A stretch of DNA of 64,000 nucleotides. Origin: Thiodiazotropha sp040507225 (GTDB taxonomy: Bacteria; Pseudomonadota; Gammaproteobacteria; Chromatiales; Chromatiaceae). The position numbers and the translations under genes were made by a program. This document shows positions 52,394 to 61,402 of this stretch, piece by piece. The notes under the pieces are model-generated. The model saw nothing but the letters and a program-made list of their open reading frames with translations, was not told the DNA's origin and did not search any database. Every line of letters begins with the position of its first letter. Within the stretch, counting starts at the first letter, position 1. The stretch is from assembly GCA_040507225.1 (NCBI GenBank), contig JBEVVG010000001.1, positions 1,674,001 through 1,738,000 of the forward strand, in the 5' to 3' direction.

Positions 52394-53758
52394 TCAGTTG
52401 TTCTTGTTCAAAGCCGCCAACTGGTTGGTCAGATAATCGCTGGTGCTGGTCAGGATCGCCATGGTCTGATCCAGAGCCGCGAACTGTTCGATGAGCATCG
52501 CTTCGTAGGTCTGCAGATGCAGGGTCTGCCGGTCGATCTGGTTCTGCAATGAATTCTTGAGGCTGGTGAAAGACTCATTCTTGAGATCGACCACGCCGCC
52601 CACTTCAAGCAGTTGATCCGCGTACTCGTAGAACCGGGTAGCATAACCCGTGGTACTGTCGGAGAGTATCTGCACGACACGGTTGAAATCATCGGCCAAG
52701 GCGGTTGAGAGTTCACTGCTGTTGACCGAGAGGACGCCGGTCTTGTCCCGGGTGATGCCGATCTCGAACAGATAGGCATTGGTCCCGTCAAGGTCAACGA
52801 CCTGGTTGAGCACATCCGCGAAACCCTGACGCATGTTGCGCACGCTGCTGTCATTGTACAGGGTGCCGGCTTCGAGGTCGTCGATCTGCGCCATCAGGGT
52901 GTTGTAGGCATCCACGAAGTCGCTGATACGCTCTTCGATCTGGGAATTGTCCCGCTGCACGTTGATGCTCGAGGAACCTTCAGCGGTGAGATGCAGAGTG
53001 ACCCCGGAGATCGCTCCGGTTACGTCGTTGGTGGTGCTCTGGATGTCGAAACCGTCAATTGAAAGCAAGGCATCCTGTGCGGTTGTCACCTGCTCCGCCA
53101 GTCCGTCATCACCTACACCCACATAGAACAGGCGCGACAGCCCGTTGGCATCGGTGCCGTTGCCGTCATCGCCGTCGGTAATGCTGATGTTGATCGCATT
53201 CGCGGCACCGGGATCGGTGCTGGTCAGGATCAGGCGGCTGCCACCGGTCTCATTGAGAATGGTGGCGCTTACGCCGGGATTGTCGACTGCGGAGTTGATC
53301 GCATCCCGAATCGCGGCGAGGGTGTTGTCACCTGCAGTGACACCCAGGTCCAGATTCATGGTATTGCCGTCGACCGTGATCGTCAGGGTTCCAGTCCCCA
53401 CCTCGGTCAGACTGTCGGCATAGGCCGAAGACGCCAGTTTATCCCGGCTGGCGAGTTGGGAGACGATCACATCATAGCTGGAGGGCACCGCGGAGGAATC
53501 CGCGGAAACCGTCAAAACACTCTCATCCGTGGAGGATGAGGAAAACGCCGCGAAGCCCGCGGCACTCGTCAGGTCCTCGACGCTGCTGCGAAAGGTATCG
53601 ATAGCGCTCTTGACCAGACCAAAATCACTGATCCTGGATTCAAGCTGCTGTTCCCTGGTTTGCAGGGTGTACAACGGCTGACTCTCGATCTCCAACAGCT
53701 GGTTGATGATCGAGTTCCAGTCGGAGCCTGTGCTGATGCCCGAGAATCCTATAGTCAT
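52394..53758 (-). CDS. fliD: Flagellar filament cap protein FliD
   Basis: 454 residues. The cap sits at the filament tip and aids flagellin polymerisation. FliD_N starts TIGFSGISTGSDWNSIINQLL, and the C-terminal domain has YNTLMAQIDDLE and heptad-like helices near the end (DQTMAILTSTSDYLTNQLAALN). The variable middle (about 140-250) is Asp/Gly-rich. It lies 40 bp downstream of flaG on the same strand and probably shares its transcript. Confidence 0.96.
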   Translation of the reverse strand: MTIGFSGISTGSDWNSIINQLLEIESQPLYTLQTREQQLESRISDFGLVKSAIDTFRSSVEDLTSAAGFAAFSSSSTDESVLTVSADSSAVPSSYDVIVSQLASRDKLASSAYADSLTEVGTGTLTITVDGNTMNLDLGVTAGDNTLAAIRDAINSAVDNPGVSATILNETGGSRLILTSTDPGAANAINISITDGDDGNGTDANGLSRLFYVGVGDDGLAEQVTTAQDALLSIDGFDIQSTTNDVTGAISGVTLHLTAEGSSSINVQRDNSQIEERISDFVDAYNTLMAQIDDLEAGTLYNDSSVRNMRQGFADVLNQVVDLDGTNAYLFEIGITRDKTGVLSVNSSELSTALADDFNRVVQILSDSTTGYATRFYEYADQLLEVGGVVDLKNESFTSLKNSLQNQIDRQTLHLQTYEAMLIEQFAALDQTMAILTSTSDYLTNQLAALNKNN

Positions 53759-53798
53759 AACCCAAAGCCCCCCAAAACAGGTGAGCGTCTTGTTTCAC

Positions 53799-54170
53799 TT
53801 ATGCCTGGTCGTCCAATAACACGCCGGAAAGCTGTCCGTCACTGGCTTCCTGAACCTGGGAAATAACATGCAAAATCTGGTCCGGCGGAATTTGCCGAAC
53901 CACTTCGCCGGTATCCGAATCGATGACGCGGACCACTGAGCGTCCGGTTTCATCATCGACACTGAATTCCAGATTCCTTTGTACCAGTTGGTTGAGGTTC
54001 TCGACTTTACTCGCCAACTCGGTACGGTCAAGCGCAGGCTGAGCCTGAGCCGTTTCCACCTTTTCAGGTTTTGGCTGCTGCAGGTTCTCTACGTTGACTC
54101 TACTGCCCGTTCCGGGAACTTCGCGCTTGTAGGCGTATTGGTCAGCCAAATTTGCGATGACGTTTGGCAT
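53799..54170 (-). CDS. flaG: FlaG-family protein
   Basis: 123 residues. The C-terminal part (ELASKVENLNQLVQRNLEFSVDDETG, then VVRVIDSDTGEVVRQIPPDQIL) is the conserved FlaG domain, which affects filament length in other bacteria. The N-terminal 45 residues are variable and basic. It lies between fliC, after a terminator hairpin, and fliD. Confidence 0.93.
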   Translation of the reverse strand: MPNVIANLADQYAYKREVPGTGSRVNVENLQQPKPEKVETAQAQPALDRTELASKVENLNQLVQRNLEFSVDDETGRSVVRVIDSDTGEVVRQIPPDQILHVISQVQEASDGQLSGVLLDDQA

Positions 54171-54204
54171 GATTAAACCCTACCTTATACACGTTCCATT
54201 GTAG

Positions 54205-54233
54205 CACCCGGGGGCGGACTGCGTCCCCGGGTG
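54205..54233 (-). terminator. Terminator after fliC
   Basis: CACCCGGGG and CCCCGGGTG pair around an 11-base loop, 8 bp after the fliC stop. On the minus strand the sequence after it is CTACAATGG, without a strong T-run, so some read-through to flaG is likely. Confidence 0.6.
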
Positions 54234-54241
54234 CGCCATCC

Positions 54242-55015
54242 TTACTGCAGCAGGCTCAGGGCCAATTGCGGTATGGAGTTGGCCTGGGCCAAGGCTGCCA
54301 CACCGGCCTGCTGGACGACCTGTGAACTGGTCATCTTAGCGGTTTCACGGGCGAAGTCCGCATCCATGATACGACCGGCGGCTGCAAACTGGGCCTCTTC
54401 CATACTGGCGGCTACACGGCCAGCCTGGGCAAGACGACTTTCCAGGGCACCGATGTTGGCGAGTGAGGTGGAAACGGCGTTGAGGTCAGCGTCGATGGTC
54501 GCGGTATTGGAGATCGTTGCGGTCCGTGCTGCCAGCGCGGCCACGCTGATGTCGATGGTCTGTCCGGTGTTGGCGCCCACCTGGATGGTGCCGCCGCCGC
54601 CGAACACTGCGGTGCCGTTGAAGGTCGCACGTGCCAGAGAGTCGGTGATTTCAGTCGCCAGGGCGGTGAATTCCGTGGTCATCAGAGTGACCTGTGCGGC
54701 GGTGTAGAGACCACTGCCTGCCTGCACGGAAAGTTCACGCTGACGCTGCATCATTTCGCTTACACTCTGCAGGGTCGCATCGGCAACGCCCAGAAAGGAG
54801 GTGCCGTCCGCGATGTTGCGCTGTGCAACGGTCAGACCACGTGCCTGTGCATTCTGCAACTGGGCGATGGCGAGGCCGGCGGCGTCGTCTTTCGCCATGT
54901 TGATGCGCAGACCGGAGGACAGACGTTGAATGGAAGTTTCGAGACTGGATTGTGTTCTGGACAGATTCTTTTGTGCGGCCAGAGAATACACATTAGTGTT
55001 GACAGAAAGTGCCAT
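54242..55015 (-). CDS. fliC: Flagellin
   Basis: 257 residues, much shorter than the enteric flagellin because the outer D2/D3 region is nearly absent. The D0/D1 ends are complete: ALSVNTNVYSLAAQKNL and SLETSIQRLSSGLRINMAKDDAAGLAIA at the start, and TAKMTSSQVVQQAGVAALAQAN at the end. A strong ribosome site (AGAGGAATAAG) and a sigma-28-type promoter at 55131-55157 fit high expression under FliA. It forms the filament. Confidence 0.98.
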   Translation of the reverse strand: MALSVNTNVYSLAAQKNLSRTQSSLETSIQRLSSGLRINMAKDDAAGLAIAQLQNAQARGLTVAQRNIADGTSFLGVADATLQSVSEMMQRQRELSVQAGSGLYTAAQVTLMTTEFTALATEITDSLARATFNGTAVFGGGGTIQVGANTGQTIDISVAALAARTATISNTATIDADLNAVSTSLANIGALESRLAQAGRVAASMEEAQFAAAGRIMDADFARETAKMTSSQVVQQAGVAALAQANSIPQLALSLLQ

Positions 55016-55130
55016 GACTTATTCCTCTATCGAGACCGGTGATGGCATCTGTGGTTAAGCGCTCGATCACCGGTGATTTGCATTTGGCGGATATACCATT
55101 CAATTTTGGTATTCACCGCCTCCGCTATTT

Positions 55131-55157
55131 GTAACGGCCCGGGCGGGGATAACTTTA
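55131..55157 (-). promoter_or_regulatory. Sigma-28 (FliA) promoter of fliC
   Basis: On the minus strand TAAAGTTA (55150-55157), an 11-base spacer and GCCGTTAC (55131-55138) match the FliA consensus TAAAGTTT-N11-GCCGATAA at 13 of 16 positions. The leader before fliC would be about 110 bases and includes a short palindrome, ATCACCGGTGAT, at 55066-55077. Confidence 0.8.
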
Positions 55158-55371
55158 ACCCGATTTGTTTTTTATCGACAGGGGCCTGTCACGAAAGGCC
55201 GACTTCAACTTACTGTATTATATATGAATTATTACAGACGGCGCGAGATCCGTCGGGGAAAGAACATCCTATGCTTTTGCTTCCCGGGATGATTGCCCGA
55301 AAACACGCCAGGCAGCAGGTGGCGAATCAGCCCCCGGTGCGGCTCCTGTATCGGGCTTAGCGGGGTGGATA

Positions 55372-55490
55372 GCTCTCTTGTACCCATGCTCCGCATGGGA
55401 GTGCTGACCCAAAGGTTCAGGGCACAGCCTGAATTTGATCAATACCGCAGAGCTTGAGTATGCATTCCCACGCAGAGCGTGGGCACGAGC
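55372..55490. repeat. Intergenic hairpin repeat, unit A
   Basis: Begins with GCTC and a hairpin (CCCATGC, TCC, GCATGGG, 55383-55399), then a GGTTCAG...GATCAATACC...GAGCTT body, and ends with GCATTCCCACGCAGAGCGTGGGCACGAGC (written in two parts: GCATTCCCACGC at 55462 and AGAGCGTGGGCACGAGC to 55490). The ends are hairpins of the same kind in opposite senses. It aligns along its length with unit B. Confidence 0.75.
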
Positions 55491-55528
55491 CTAAGGCGAA
55501 ATGAACAGCGACAGGCTCTTCATCCGAC

Positions 55529-55642
55529 GCTCGTACCGGTGCTTCGCGTGGGTGCGCAGCCCCAGGGTTCAGAACACAGTCAGAACCTGGTCAATACCAT
55601 TGAGCTTATGATTGAACTCCCACGCAGAGCGTGGGAACGAGC
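55529..55642. repeat. Intergenic hairpin repeat, unit B
   Basis: Same order as unit A: GCTCGTACCGGTGCTTCGC at the left, then GGGTTCAG, GGTCAATACC, GAGCTT and at the right CTCCCACGCAGAGCGTGGG ending GAACGAGC at 55642. The right-end hairpin arms are CCCACGC and GCGTGGG around AGA. Confidence 0.75.
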
Positions 55643-55664
55643 CTCGGGCTGAGCGGGGTGGCAG

Positions 55665-55693
55665 GCATTCCCACGCAGAGCGTGGGAACGAGC
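55665..55693. repeat. Solo right-end hairpin of the repeat family
   Basis: GCATTCCCACGC plus AGAGCGTGGGAACGAGC, the same end sequence as units A and B, without a full body. It ends 24 bp from the flgL stop. Confidence 0.8.
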
Positions 55694-55716
55694 AAAGGGC
55701 TAAGTGTGCGGGGAAA

Positions 55717-56622
55717 TCAGAGATAATTGAATAATGACAGACCCTGGACCTTGCTGAAGGTCTGCTGAGCGGCCTGGAGTGCCACCATGTCCTGTTCGAA
55801 GCGGCTGATCGCCTCGGCCAGATCCACATCCTCGATGTCCGATTGGGTGGTCTGCATGGTGTAGATGAAATCCTCGTTGACGACCTGCTGACCCTCGATC
55901 GCATTGAGCCGCGCACCGCCCCGGGAGCGTACGGCGCTGACGTGCTCCATGGCCGTGTAGAGGTCGTCGATGAAGGCGCCGTTGGGCGCATCCGCCTCGA
56001 GTCCCGCAATGACTCCGTGAATCGTCTCGAACAGGTTGCGTCGGGTTCCGCTGGCGGTCTCGACGTTCATGAACACGTCGTAGCCGTTTTCCCGGTCCTG
56101 GATCTGGCGGGTGGCGGAGATCCTCAGAGACCGGCTGCCCATGTCCCCCGAGTAGCTGAACACGCCGTCCGCCGGATTGCTGAACGGTACGTTGTCGGCG
56201 CTGAAGCCGGCAAAGATGTACTCCCCGTTGCTGTCCTTGGTGTTGGCCAGACTCATCAGTTCCGCATTGAGCTCCCTCAACTCATCGGCGATCGCCTGCC
56301 GGGCGCCCGCGTTATAGGTGTCGCTCTGACCCTGCAGCGCCAGTTCCAGTACCCTGGGAAGCAGATCATCCACCCCCGCCAGGGTGGACTCCTGCAGATC
56401 GAGTCTCGCACGGGCCTGATCCGCGTTGGCCTGGTATTGTTCCACCTGGTTGATCACGGTGCGCAGATTCAGCACCTGGGCCGCGCCGGGTGGATCGTCA
56501 CTGGGCGTCTGAATGCGTTTGCCGTTGGATATCTGCATTTGCGCCTCGCTGAGCGCACTTTGCCGCGCCAGCATGCTGGCGATGCCGCGATCGTAGAGCA
56601 TGGCGGTTGAGATTCTATCCAT
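55717..56622 (-). CDS. flgL: Hook-filament junction protein FlgL
   Basis: 301 residues. FlgL (HAP3) joins hook to filament with FlgK. The flagellin-like N-terminus (RISTAMLYDRGIASMLARQSALSEAQ, in segments) and C-terminus (DVDLAEAISRFEQDMVALQAAQQTFSKVQ, in segments) are typical. It starts 3 bp after the flgK stop, so they are co-transcribed. Confidence 0.96.
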   Translation of the reverse strand: MDRISTAMLYDRGIASMLARQSALSEAQMQISNGKRIQTPSDDPPGAAQVLNLRTVINQVEQYQANADQARARLDLQESTLAGVDDLLPRVLELALQGQSDTYNAGARQAIADELRELNAELMSLANTKDSNGEYIFAGFSADNVPFSNPADGVFSYSGDMGSRSLRISATRQIQDRENGYDVFMNVETASGTRRNLFETIHGVIAGLEADAPNGAFIDDLYTAMEHVSAVRSRGGARLNAIEGQQVVNEDFIYTMQTTQSDIEDVDLAEAISRFEQDMVALQAAQQTFSKVQGLSLFNYL

Positions 56623-56625
56623 ACG

Positions 56626-58587
56626 CTAGCCTCTTACTGCGCTGAGCAGACTGTCGAAAAGGGTGCTGGCCACCGATATCACCTGAGCCGAGGCCTGGTA
56701 GGCCTGCTGAAACTGAATCAGCTTGGCCGCCTCCTCGTCCAGGTTGACGCCGGAAATCTCCGCCATCGCCTCCTGGGTGCGTGCCAGCAGACTCTCCTGG
56801 GCGGTCAGATTGAGTTCCGCATAATGGGTCTTGGACCCCACCTCGGAGACCATCTGCACATAGGTTTCATCGATAGTGGCGGTGCCGGATAACAGGACAG
56901 TCGCATTCTGCAGGGTTTCCATGCTGAGCGCATTGCGGTTATCACTGGTACCCACGGTATTGTTGCCGATGACGAAGGTATCGCCGTCCGCGGGCACTCC
57001 GCTGAGGTCGAAACTGATACCGCCATAGGCCGCGAAGGTGGCGGCCGGAACCTGCACACCGGCCACGGTGGTGGGATTGGTGTTGTCATAGGTAATGAAA
57101 TCATCGAATGGATCCACACCGGGGACCGACCCCGGATAGTAGACCTCGAAGCCACTGGTCGCTCCACCCTGATCATCGTAGACCAGCTGAATCGTGCCAC
57201 CGGCTAGGGGCAGCCCGACCATGCTGCTGTTGTTCGGCTGGGTGATGTTGGCGGTGCCGGTATTCAGCGGGTTGCCATTCCCATCCACCGCCGGCTGCGC
57301 CTGCACCGGCCCCGCGGCCGCCAGGCGACGCACATCGTTGAACAGCAGGTTGATACTCTCAGATCCGTTGCGGGTTGGCTGAATGATGAAGGTATCACCC
57401 GCCAGGGCGCCCGCGGCGTTGATGGTGATGTCCAGGCCATCGACCGTGTTGAGCCCCGCCGCGAGATTCTGCGATACCCCACTGGTCATGTTGGTGAGGA
57501 CGAAGTTGGTGCCGTCATAGGTCAGTTCATACTCGTCACCGGTGAGACTGCCGATGTCGTTGAAATCCGCGGTAATGGAGCTGCCGTTGCCCGGGCGCGG
57601 CAAAACCGACACCGTCCCCTGGCTGAACATCGCGGTGCCCACCAGCCCCTGCAGATCCACGCCGAGTTGGTGCTGGGCATTGATCTGCTCGCTGATGCCC
57701 AGGGCCACCAGCCCTACCCGGTCCTGGGCGGGATCGAGGATCTCGCTGCGAAACTGCAGCATGCCACCGATCTCGCCGCCGCTGATCTGATCGGTGATGA
57801 TCTGGGTGCCGAAGGTGTAGTCGAAGGTAATCTCCAGGTGGCTGGGATCGAGGGTCGACGGTTGGGTGCCGAGGGTCGCGGCACTGGTCGCGATCACCAG
57901 CGGCTGCCCCTTGCCGATGAACACATTGAACGCGCCGTCGTTCTGTTCCACTACCTGGATCTCGACCCGCTCCGCCAACTGGTTGACCAGTTGGTCCCGC
58001 TGGTCCAGCAGGTCGTTGGGGGTACTTCCGTAGGAGAGCTGGATGTCCGCATTGATCTCCGCGATCCCCTGCGCCAGGCGGTTGATCTCGTTGACCTGAA
58101 AATTAATGTTGTTGTTGAGCTGCTGACGCATGTCCTCGAACTGGGTATTGAAATAGTGGAACCTGTCCACCATCGATTCCGCTTCGGTCAATACCAGCTG
58201 GCGCGCCGCCACTGCGGTGGGGTCATCGGCCAGCCCCTGCAGGGCGCTGAAAAAACTCTGGATGGTGGGCTGCAGTCCGGAATCCGCGTTGGCGACCAGT
58301 TCATCCAGCTGGCTGGCGCCCTGGAAATAGGCCTCCAGCTGCGATGCCACGGAGCTGCTGGCGCGCATCTGCCCGGCAACGAAGTCATTGTAGGAGCGCT
58401 TGACCTCCGAACTTTCCACCCCGGTACCGATATATCCAACTGGCGTGTAGAACGGATCACGGGTGACGAAGTCGACCCGCTGACGGCTGTAACCCTCAGT
58501 ATTGACGTTGGAAATGTTGTGCCCGGTGGTGTCCAGGGCGATCCGATTGGCGATCAACCCGGAGATACCGATGGATTGTAAACTCAC
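56626..58587 (-). CDS. flgK: Hook-filament junction protein FlgK
   Basis: 653 residues, longer than the enteric protein because of a large variable middle (about 280-560, Gly/Thr/Asp-rich). FlgK (HAP1) forms the first junction zone. The rod-hook signature near the start (GLIANRIALDTTGHNISNVNTEGYSRQ, in segments) and the C-terminal NLDEEAAKLIQFQQAYQASAQVI (in segments) are clear. It lies 21 bp after flgJ. Confidence 0.96.
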   Translation of the reverse strand: MSLQSIGISGLIANRIALDTTGHNISNVNTEGYSRQRVDFVTRDPFYTPVGYIGTGVESSEVKRSYNDFVAGQMRASSSVASQLEAYFQGASQLDELVANADSGLQPTIQSFFSALQGLADDPTAVAARQLVLTEAESMVDRFHYFNTQFEDMRQQLNNNINFQVNEINRLAQGIAEINADIQLSYGSTPNDLLDQRDQLVNQLAERVEIQVVEQNDGAFNVFIGKGQPLVIATSAATLGTQPSTLDPSHLEITFDYTFGTQIITDQISGGEIGGMLQFRSEILDPAQDRVGLVALGISEQINAQHQLGVDLQGLVGTAMFSQGTVSVLPRPGNGSSITADFNDIGSLTGDEYELTYDGTNFVLTNMTSGVSQNLAAGLNTVDGLDITINAAGALAGDTFIIQPTRNGSESINLLFNDVRRLAAAGPVQAQPAVDGNGNPLNTGTANITQPNNSSMVGLPLAGGTIQLVYDDQGGATSGFEVYYPGSVPGVDPFDDFITYDNTNPTTVAGVQVPAATFAAYGGISFDLSGVPADGDTFVIGNNTVGTSDNRNALSMETLQNATVLLSGTATIDETYVQMVSEVGSKTHYAELNLTAQESLLARTQEAMAEISGVNLDEEAAKLIQFQQAYQASAQVISVASTLFDSLLSAVRG

Positions 58588-58608
58588 CGCACTCGCCTCC
58601 TTAACGGT

Positions 58609-59550
58609 TTATATCGGCTGTTGGACCGAACCCTTGAACCGGTCCACAGCCGCCTGCATCTCCGGACCCTGCATCAGCTTGATGATCTTCTTGGCGTAGT
58701 TCGGGTCGGTGGCATAACCGGCATCCTGCAAGGCCTGGAAATAGGCCTCGCTGTCGTGGGTATTGTTCAGTGCCTGGTCATAGCGGGGGTTTTCCCGGAG
58801 AAAGGTCACGTAGTCTTGAAAACTCTCTTCGTAGGAGGGGTAGCAGCGAAAGGGCTCGCGCCGGCGCACCGCCACGTCCTGGGTGTACTCCAGGGTCTCC
58901 TTGCGCACCTGTTCCCCGCTCCAGCGCTGATCCGCCTTGATGCCGAACAGGTTATGGCTGATGCCGCCCTGCGCGTCGGGCATGACATGGGCGCCCCAAC
59001 CCGTCTCCAGCGCCGCCTGAGCCAGCAGCGCCTGGGGATCCAGACCCAGATCCGCAGCGGCACTCTCAGCGGCTTGCCACAAGCGGCTGACGAACTCATC
59101 CGGGGATTCGATCGATAGCGTAACGACCGCCGTTTCGGTGGCCGTCTCCGGGTCTCCGGAAACCGCCTCGATGCGGGTCATCGGACCACCGGCGATGCGC
59201 GCCGGGTTGCTCCAATAGGGTTGAAGACCGGACAGCGGCGCCGGTTCGGAGCCCGGGTCAGCGCCGATGTGACGCTGCAGCATTTCGCTGACGCCCATGC
59301 CCCGCTGCTCCGAGAGGTGCACCGCCAGCTGCTGGTCGTACATCTCCTGGACGAAACGGGTCTGCTTGGAATCGAGCAACCCGTCACCGAAGCTGGCCTG
59401 GCGCATCTGCTTGACCATCATCTGGATGAACAGGGACTCGAACTGCCGGGCCACCTTTTCACTGGCCCCGGCCTGGTCCTCCCGGGCCTCGTGGCGCAGT
59501 GCCGCGAAGCCGGAAAAATCGTTGTACACCGAACTCGGCAGGGTGTTCAT
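58609..59550 (-). CDS. flgJ: FlgJ rod scaffold and peptidoglycan hydrolase
   Basis: 313 residues with both parts. The N-terminal rod-scaffold domain (VARQFESLFIQMMVKQMRQA) and a C-terminal glucosaminidase-type muramidase (about 155-310) are present. The catalytic Glu is in LLAQAALETGWGAH, followed by NLFGIKADQRW and YPSYEESFQDYVTFL. It opens the wall for the rod. The start overlaps the flgI stop (TGATG). Confidence 0.96.
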   Translation of the reverse strand: MNTLPSSVYNDFSGFAALRHEAREDQAGASEKVARQFESLFIQMMVKQMRQASFGDGLLDSKQTRFVQEMYDQQLAVHLSEQRGMGVSEMLQRHIGADPGSEPAPLSGLQPYWSNPARIAGGPMTRIEAVSGDPETATETAVVTLSIESPDEFVSRLWQAAESAAADLGLDPQALLAQAALETGWGAHVMPDAQGGISHNLFGIKADQRWSGEQVRKETLEYTQDVAVRRREPFRCYPSYEESFQDYVTFLRENPRYDQALNNTHDSEAYFQALQDAGYATDPNYAKKIIKLMQGPEMQAAVDRFKGSVQQPI

Positions 59551-60665
59551 CAGATCACCACCAGTTCCGCTCGCAGCGCGCCCGCCTCTTTCAGCGCCTC
59601 GAGGATCGCCACCAGGTCGCTGGGAGCGGCACCCACCTGATTTACCGCCTGAACGACCTCGTCGAGGGTGGCGCCGGGGTTGAACATGAACATGTGGTTC
59701 TGCCCCTCTTCGGTCACCGTGACATCGCTCTGGGGCACCACCGCGGTGGTTCCGCGCGAGAAGGGACCGGGCTGGGAAACCGCGGTATCTTCACTGATGC
59801 TCACCACCAGGTTGCCGTGGGAGACCGCGGCCGGGTAGACCCGCACCTGGTTGTTGATCACCACCGTGCCGGTACGGGAGTTGATGATCACTTTCGCCGA
59901 AGCGGTGCCCGGCATGACTTCGAGTTCTTCGAGCATGGCCACGAAAGTCACCTTCTGACCCGGATCCATGGGCGCGTTGACCTGGATGGAGGTGGCATCG
60001 ACCGCCTTGGCGGTTGCCGGACCGATGGTCAGGTTGATGGACTCGGCCACCCGCATCGCGGTGGTGAAATCCCCGTCATGCAGGTTCAGGGTTACCCTGG
60101 GCGCCCGGTTGAAGCTGTTGGGCACTTCACGCTCCACGCTGGCGCCATTGGGGATGCGTCCGGTACTCGGAATGTTGACCGTCAGCTTGGAGCCGTCCTG
60201 TCCCTCCGCGCTCAGACCGCCCACCACCAGGTTACCCTGGGCCAGGGCATAGTTGTTGCCGTCGGCGCCTTTCAGAGGTGTCATCAACAGGGTGCCGCCA
60301 CGCAGGCTCTTGGCGTTGCCCATGGAGGAGACGGTGACGTCGATCTTCTGTCCCACCTTGCTGAACGGTGGCAGATCACCATGCACGATGACCGCAGCGA
60401 CGTTTTTCGGCTTGATGTTGGTGCCCTCGGGAATCTGCACACCCAACTGCGAGAGCAGGTTCTTCAGACTGTTGATGGTGTAGGGGGAATCGGTGTCCTT
60501 GTCACCGGTGCCGTCGAGACCCACCACCAGGCCGTAGCCGATCAACTGGTTGTCGCGCACCCCCTGGATGGATGCCAGGTCTTTGATCCGTTCAGCCTGG
60601 ACGGCCGGGACCGCGAACACAACCAGTAATGCGGTGATCATAGTTCTTGTCAGAAAAGCCTTCAT
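59550..60665 (-). CDS. flgI: Flagellar P-ring protein FlgI
   Basis: 371 residues from the ATG at 60665, which gives a signal peptide (ending AVQAE); an in-frame codon at 60719 is too far upstream. FlgI forms the P ring in the peptidoglycan layer. IKDLASIQGVRDNQLIGYGLVVGL and GTGDKD near the start are diagnostic. It lies 11 bp after flgH and overlaps flgJ by one base. Confidence 0.97.
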   Translation of the reverse strand: MKAFLTRTMITALLVVFAVPAVQAERIKDLASIQGVRDNQLIGYGLVVGLDGTGDKDTDSPYTINSLKNLLSQLGVQIPEGTNIKPKNVAAVIVHGDLPPFSKVGQKIDVTVSSMGNAKSLRGGTLLMTPLKGADGNNYALAQGNLVVGGLSAEGQDGSKLTVNIPSTGRIPNGASVEREVPNSFNRAPRVTLNLHDGDFTTAMRVAESINLTIGPATAKAVDATSIQVNAPMDPGQKVTFVAMLEELEVMPGTASAKVIINSRTGTVVINNQVRVYPAAVSHGNLVVSISEDTAVSQPGPFSRGTTAVVPQSDVTVTEEGQNHMFMFNPGATLDEVVQAVNQVGAAPSDLVAILEALKEAGALRAELVVI

Positions 60666-60676
60666 GTCTGCATTCC

Positions 60677-61387
60677 TCAGAAGGGCGACAGCACGCTGTT
60701 GAAGAAGCGTGACAGCCAACCCATGGAATTGGCGTCCGCCAATGCGCCTTCACCTTTGTAAGTGATGGTGGGATCGGCGATGCGGGTCGAATCGACGGTG
60801 TTGGTCGGACTGATGTCGCTTGGGCGGATGATGCCGGAGAGCCGTACATACTCGGTGCCCTGATTGATGCCGATGCGTTTTTCACCGCGTACATAGAGAT
60901 TGCGATTGGGCAGTACTTCGATCACCGAAACGGTGATGCTGCCGCTCAGGGCATTACTCTGGGAGGCGCTGCCGTCACCGCTGAATTCACTGTCCGCGGA
61001 AAGGTCGAATCCCAGGTTGACGTCCTTGTTGTTGGCGATCGGCATGAATCCCGGCACATTGAACTGCATCGCCTGGCCGAACAGGATCGGGTTGGCGATG
61101 CTGTTGCTGGAACTCTTGTTGGTGGTGGTGCTGGCGGACTTGTTGGCCTGGGTGCTCTCCACCAGGTTCACGGTAATCAGGTCGCCCACACGGCGCGCAC
61201 GGATGTCCTCGAACCAGGCCTGTTCATAGCCGGATTGGTAAATGGAACCGTCGCCGCTGGGTGCCGGCGGCGGCATCACCGGGCGGATCGGCGCATAGGC
61301 GGCGTCCCGCACCGGATTGCTGTTCGAGCAGCCGACCAGAAGCAGCAGCAGTGCCGGCAGCAGGTAGGTTGTGAAACGAGTGCCCAT
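60677..61387 (-). CDS. flgH: Flagellar L-ring lipoprotein FlgH
   Basis: 236 residues. The signal peptide has a lipobox with Cys20 (LLLLVGC), as needed for outer-membrane anchoring of the L ring. DIRARRVGDLITVNLVEST and LPNRNLYVRGEKRIGINQGTEYVRLSG (in segments) are typical. It lies 15 bp after flgG. Confidence 0.97.
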   Translation of the reverse strand: MGTRFTTYLLPALLLLLVGCSNSNPVRDAAYAPIRPVMPPPAPSGDGSIYQSGYEQAWFEDIRARRVGDLITVNLVESTQANKSASTTTNKSSSNSIANPILFGQAMQFNVPGFMPIANNKDVNLGFDLSADSEFSGDGSASQSNALSGSITVSVIEVLPNRNLYVRGEKRIGINQGTEYVRLSGIIRPSDISPTNTVDSTRIADPTITYKGEGALADANSMGWLSRFFNSVLSPF

Positions 61388-61402
61388 CAGAGTCTCATCC
61401 GG

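Larger units (their letters stand above)
55158..55716. other. Intergenic region between fliC and flgL with repeats
   Basis: Beyond the fliC promoter there is no gene to 55716. Most of 55372-55693 is taken by the hairpin repeat family listed below. The stretch 55158-55371 shows no coding potential and no further clear structure. Confidence 0.5.

Noticed and set aside
55372..55693. Repeats resembling a CRISPR array
   Set aside because: Units are unequal in length, end in hairpins, have repeat bodies instead of unique spacers and there are no cas genes.
57667..60629. Long + strand open frames opposite flgK and flgI
   Set aside because: They are complementary to clear flagellar genes and carry typical antisense composition (His, Leu, Gln, Val-rich).
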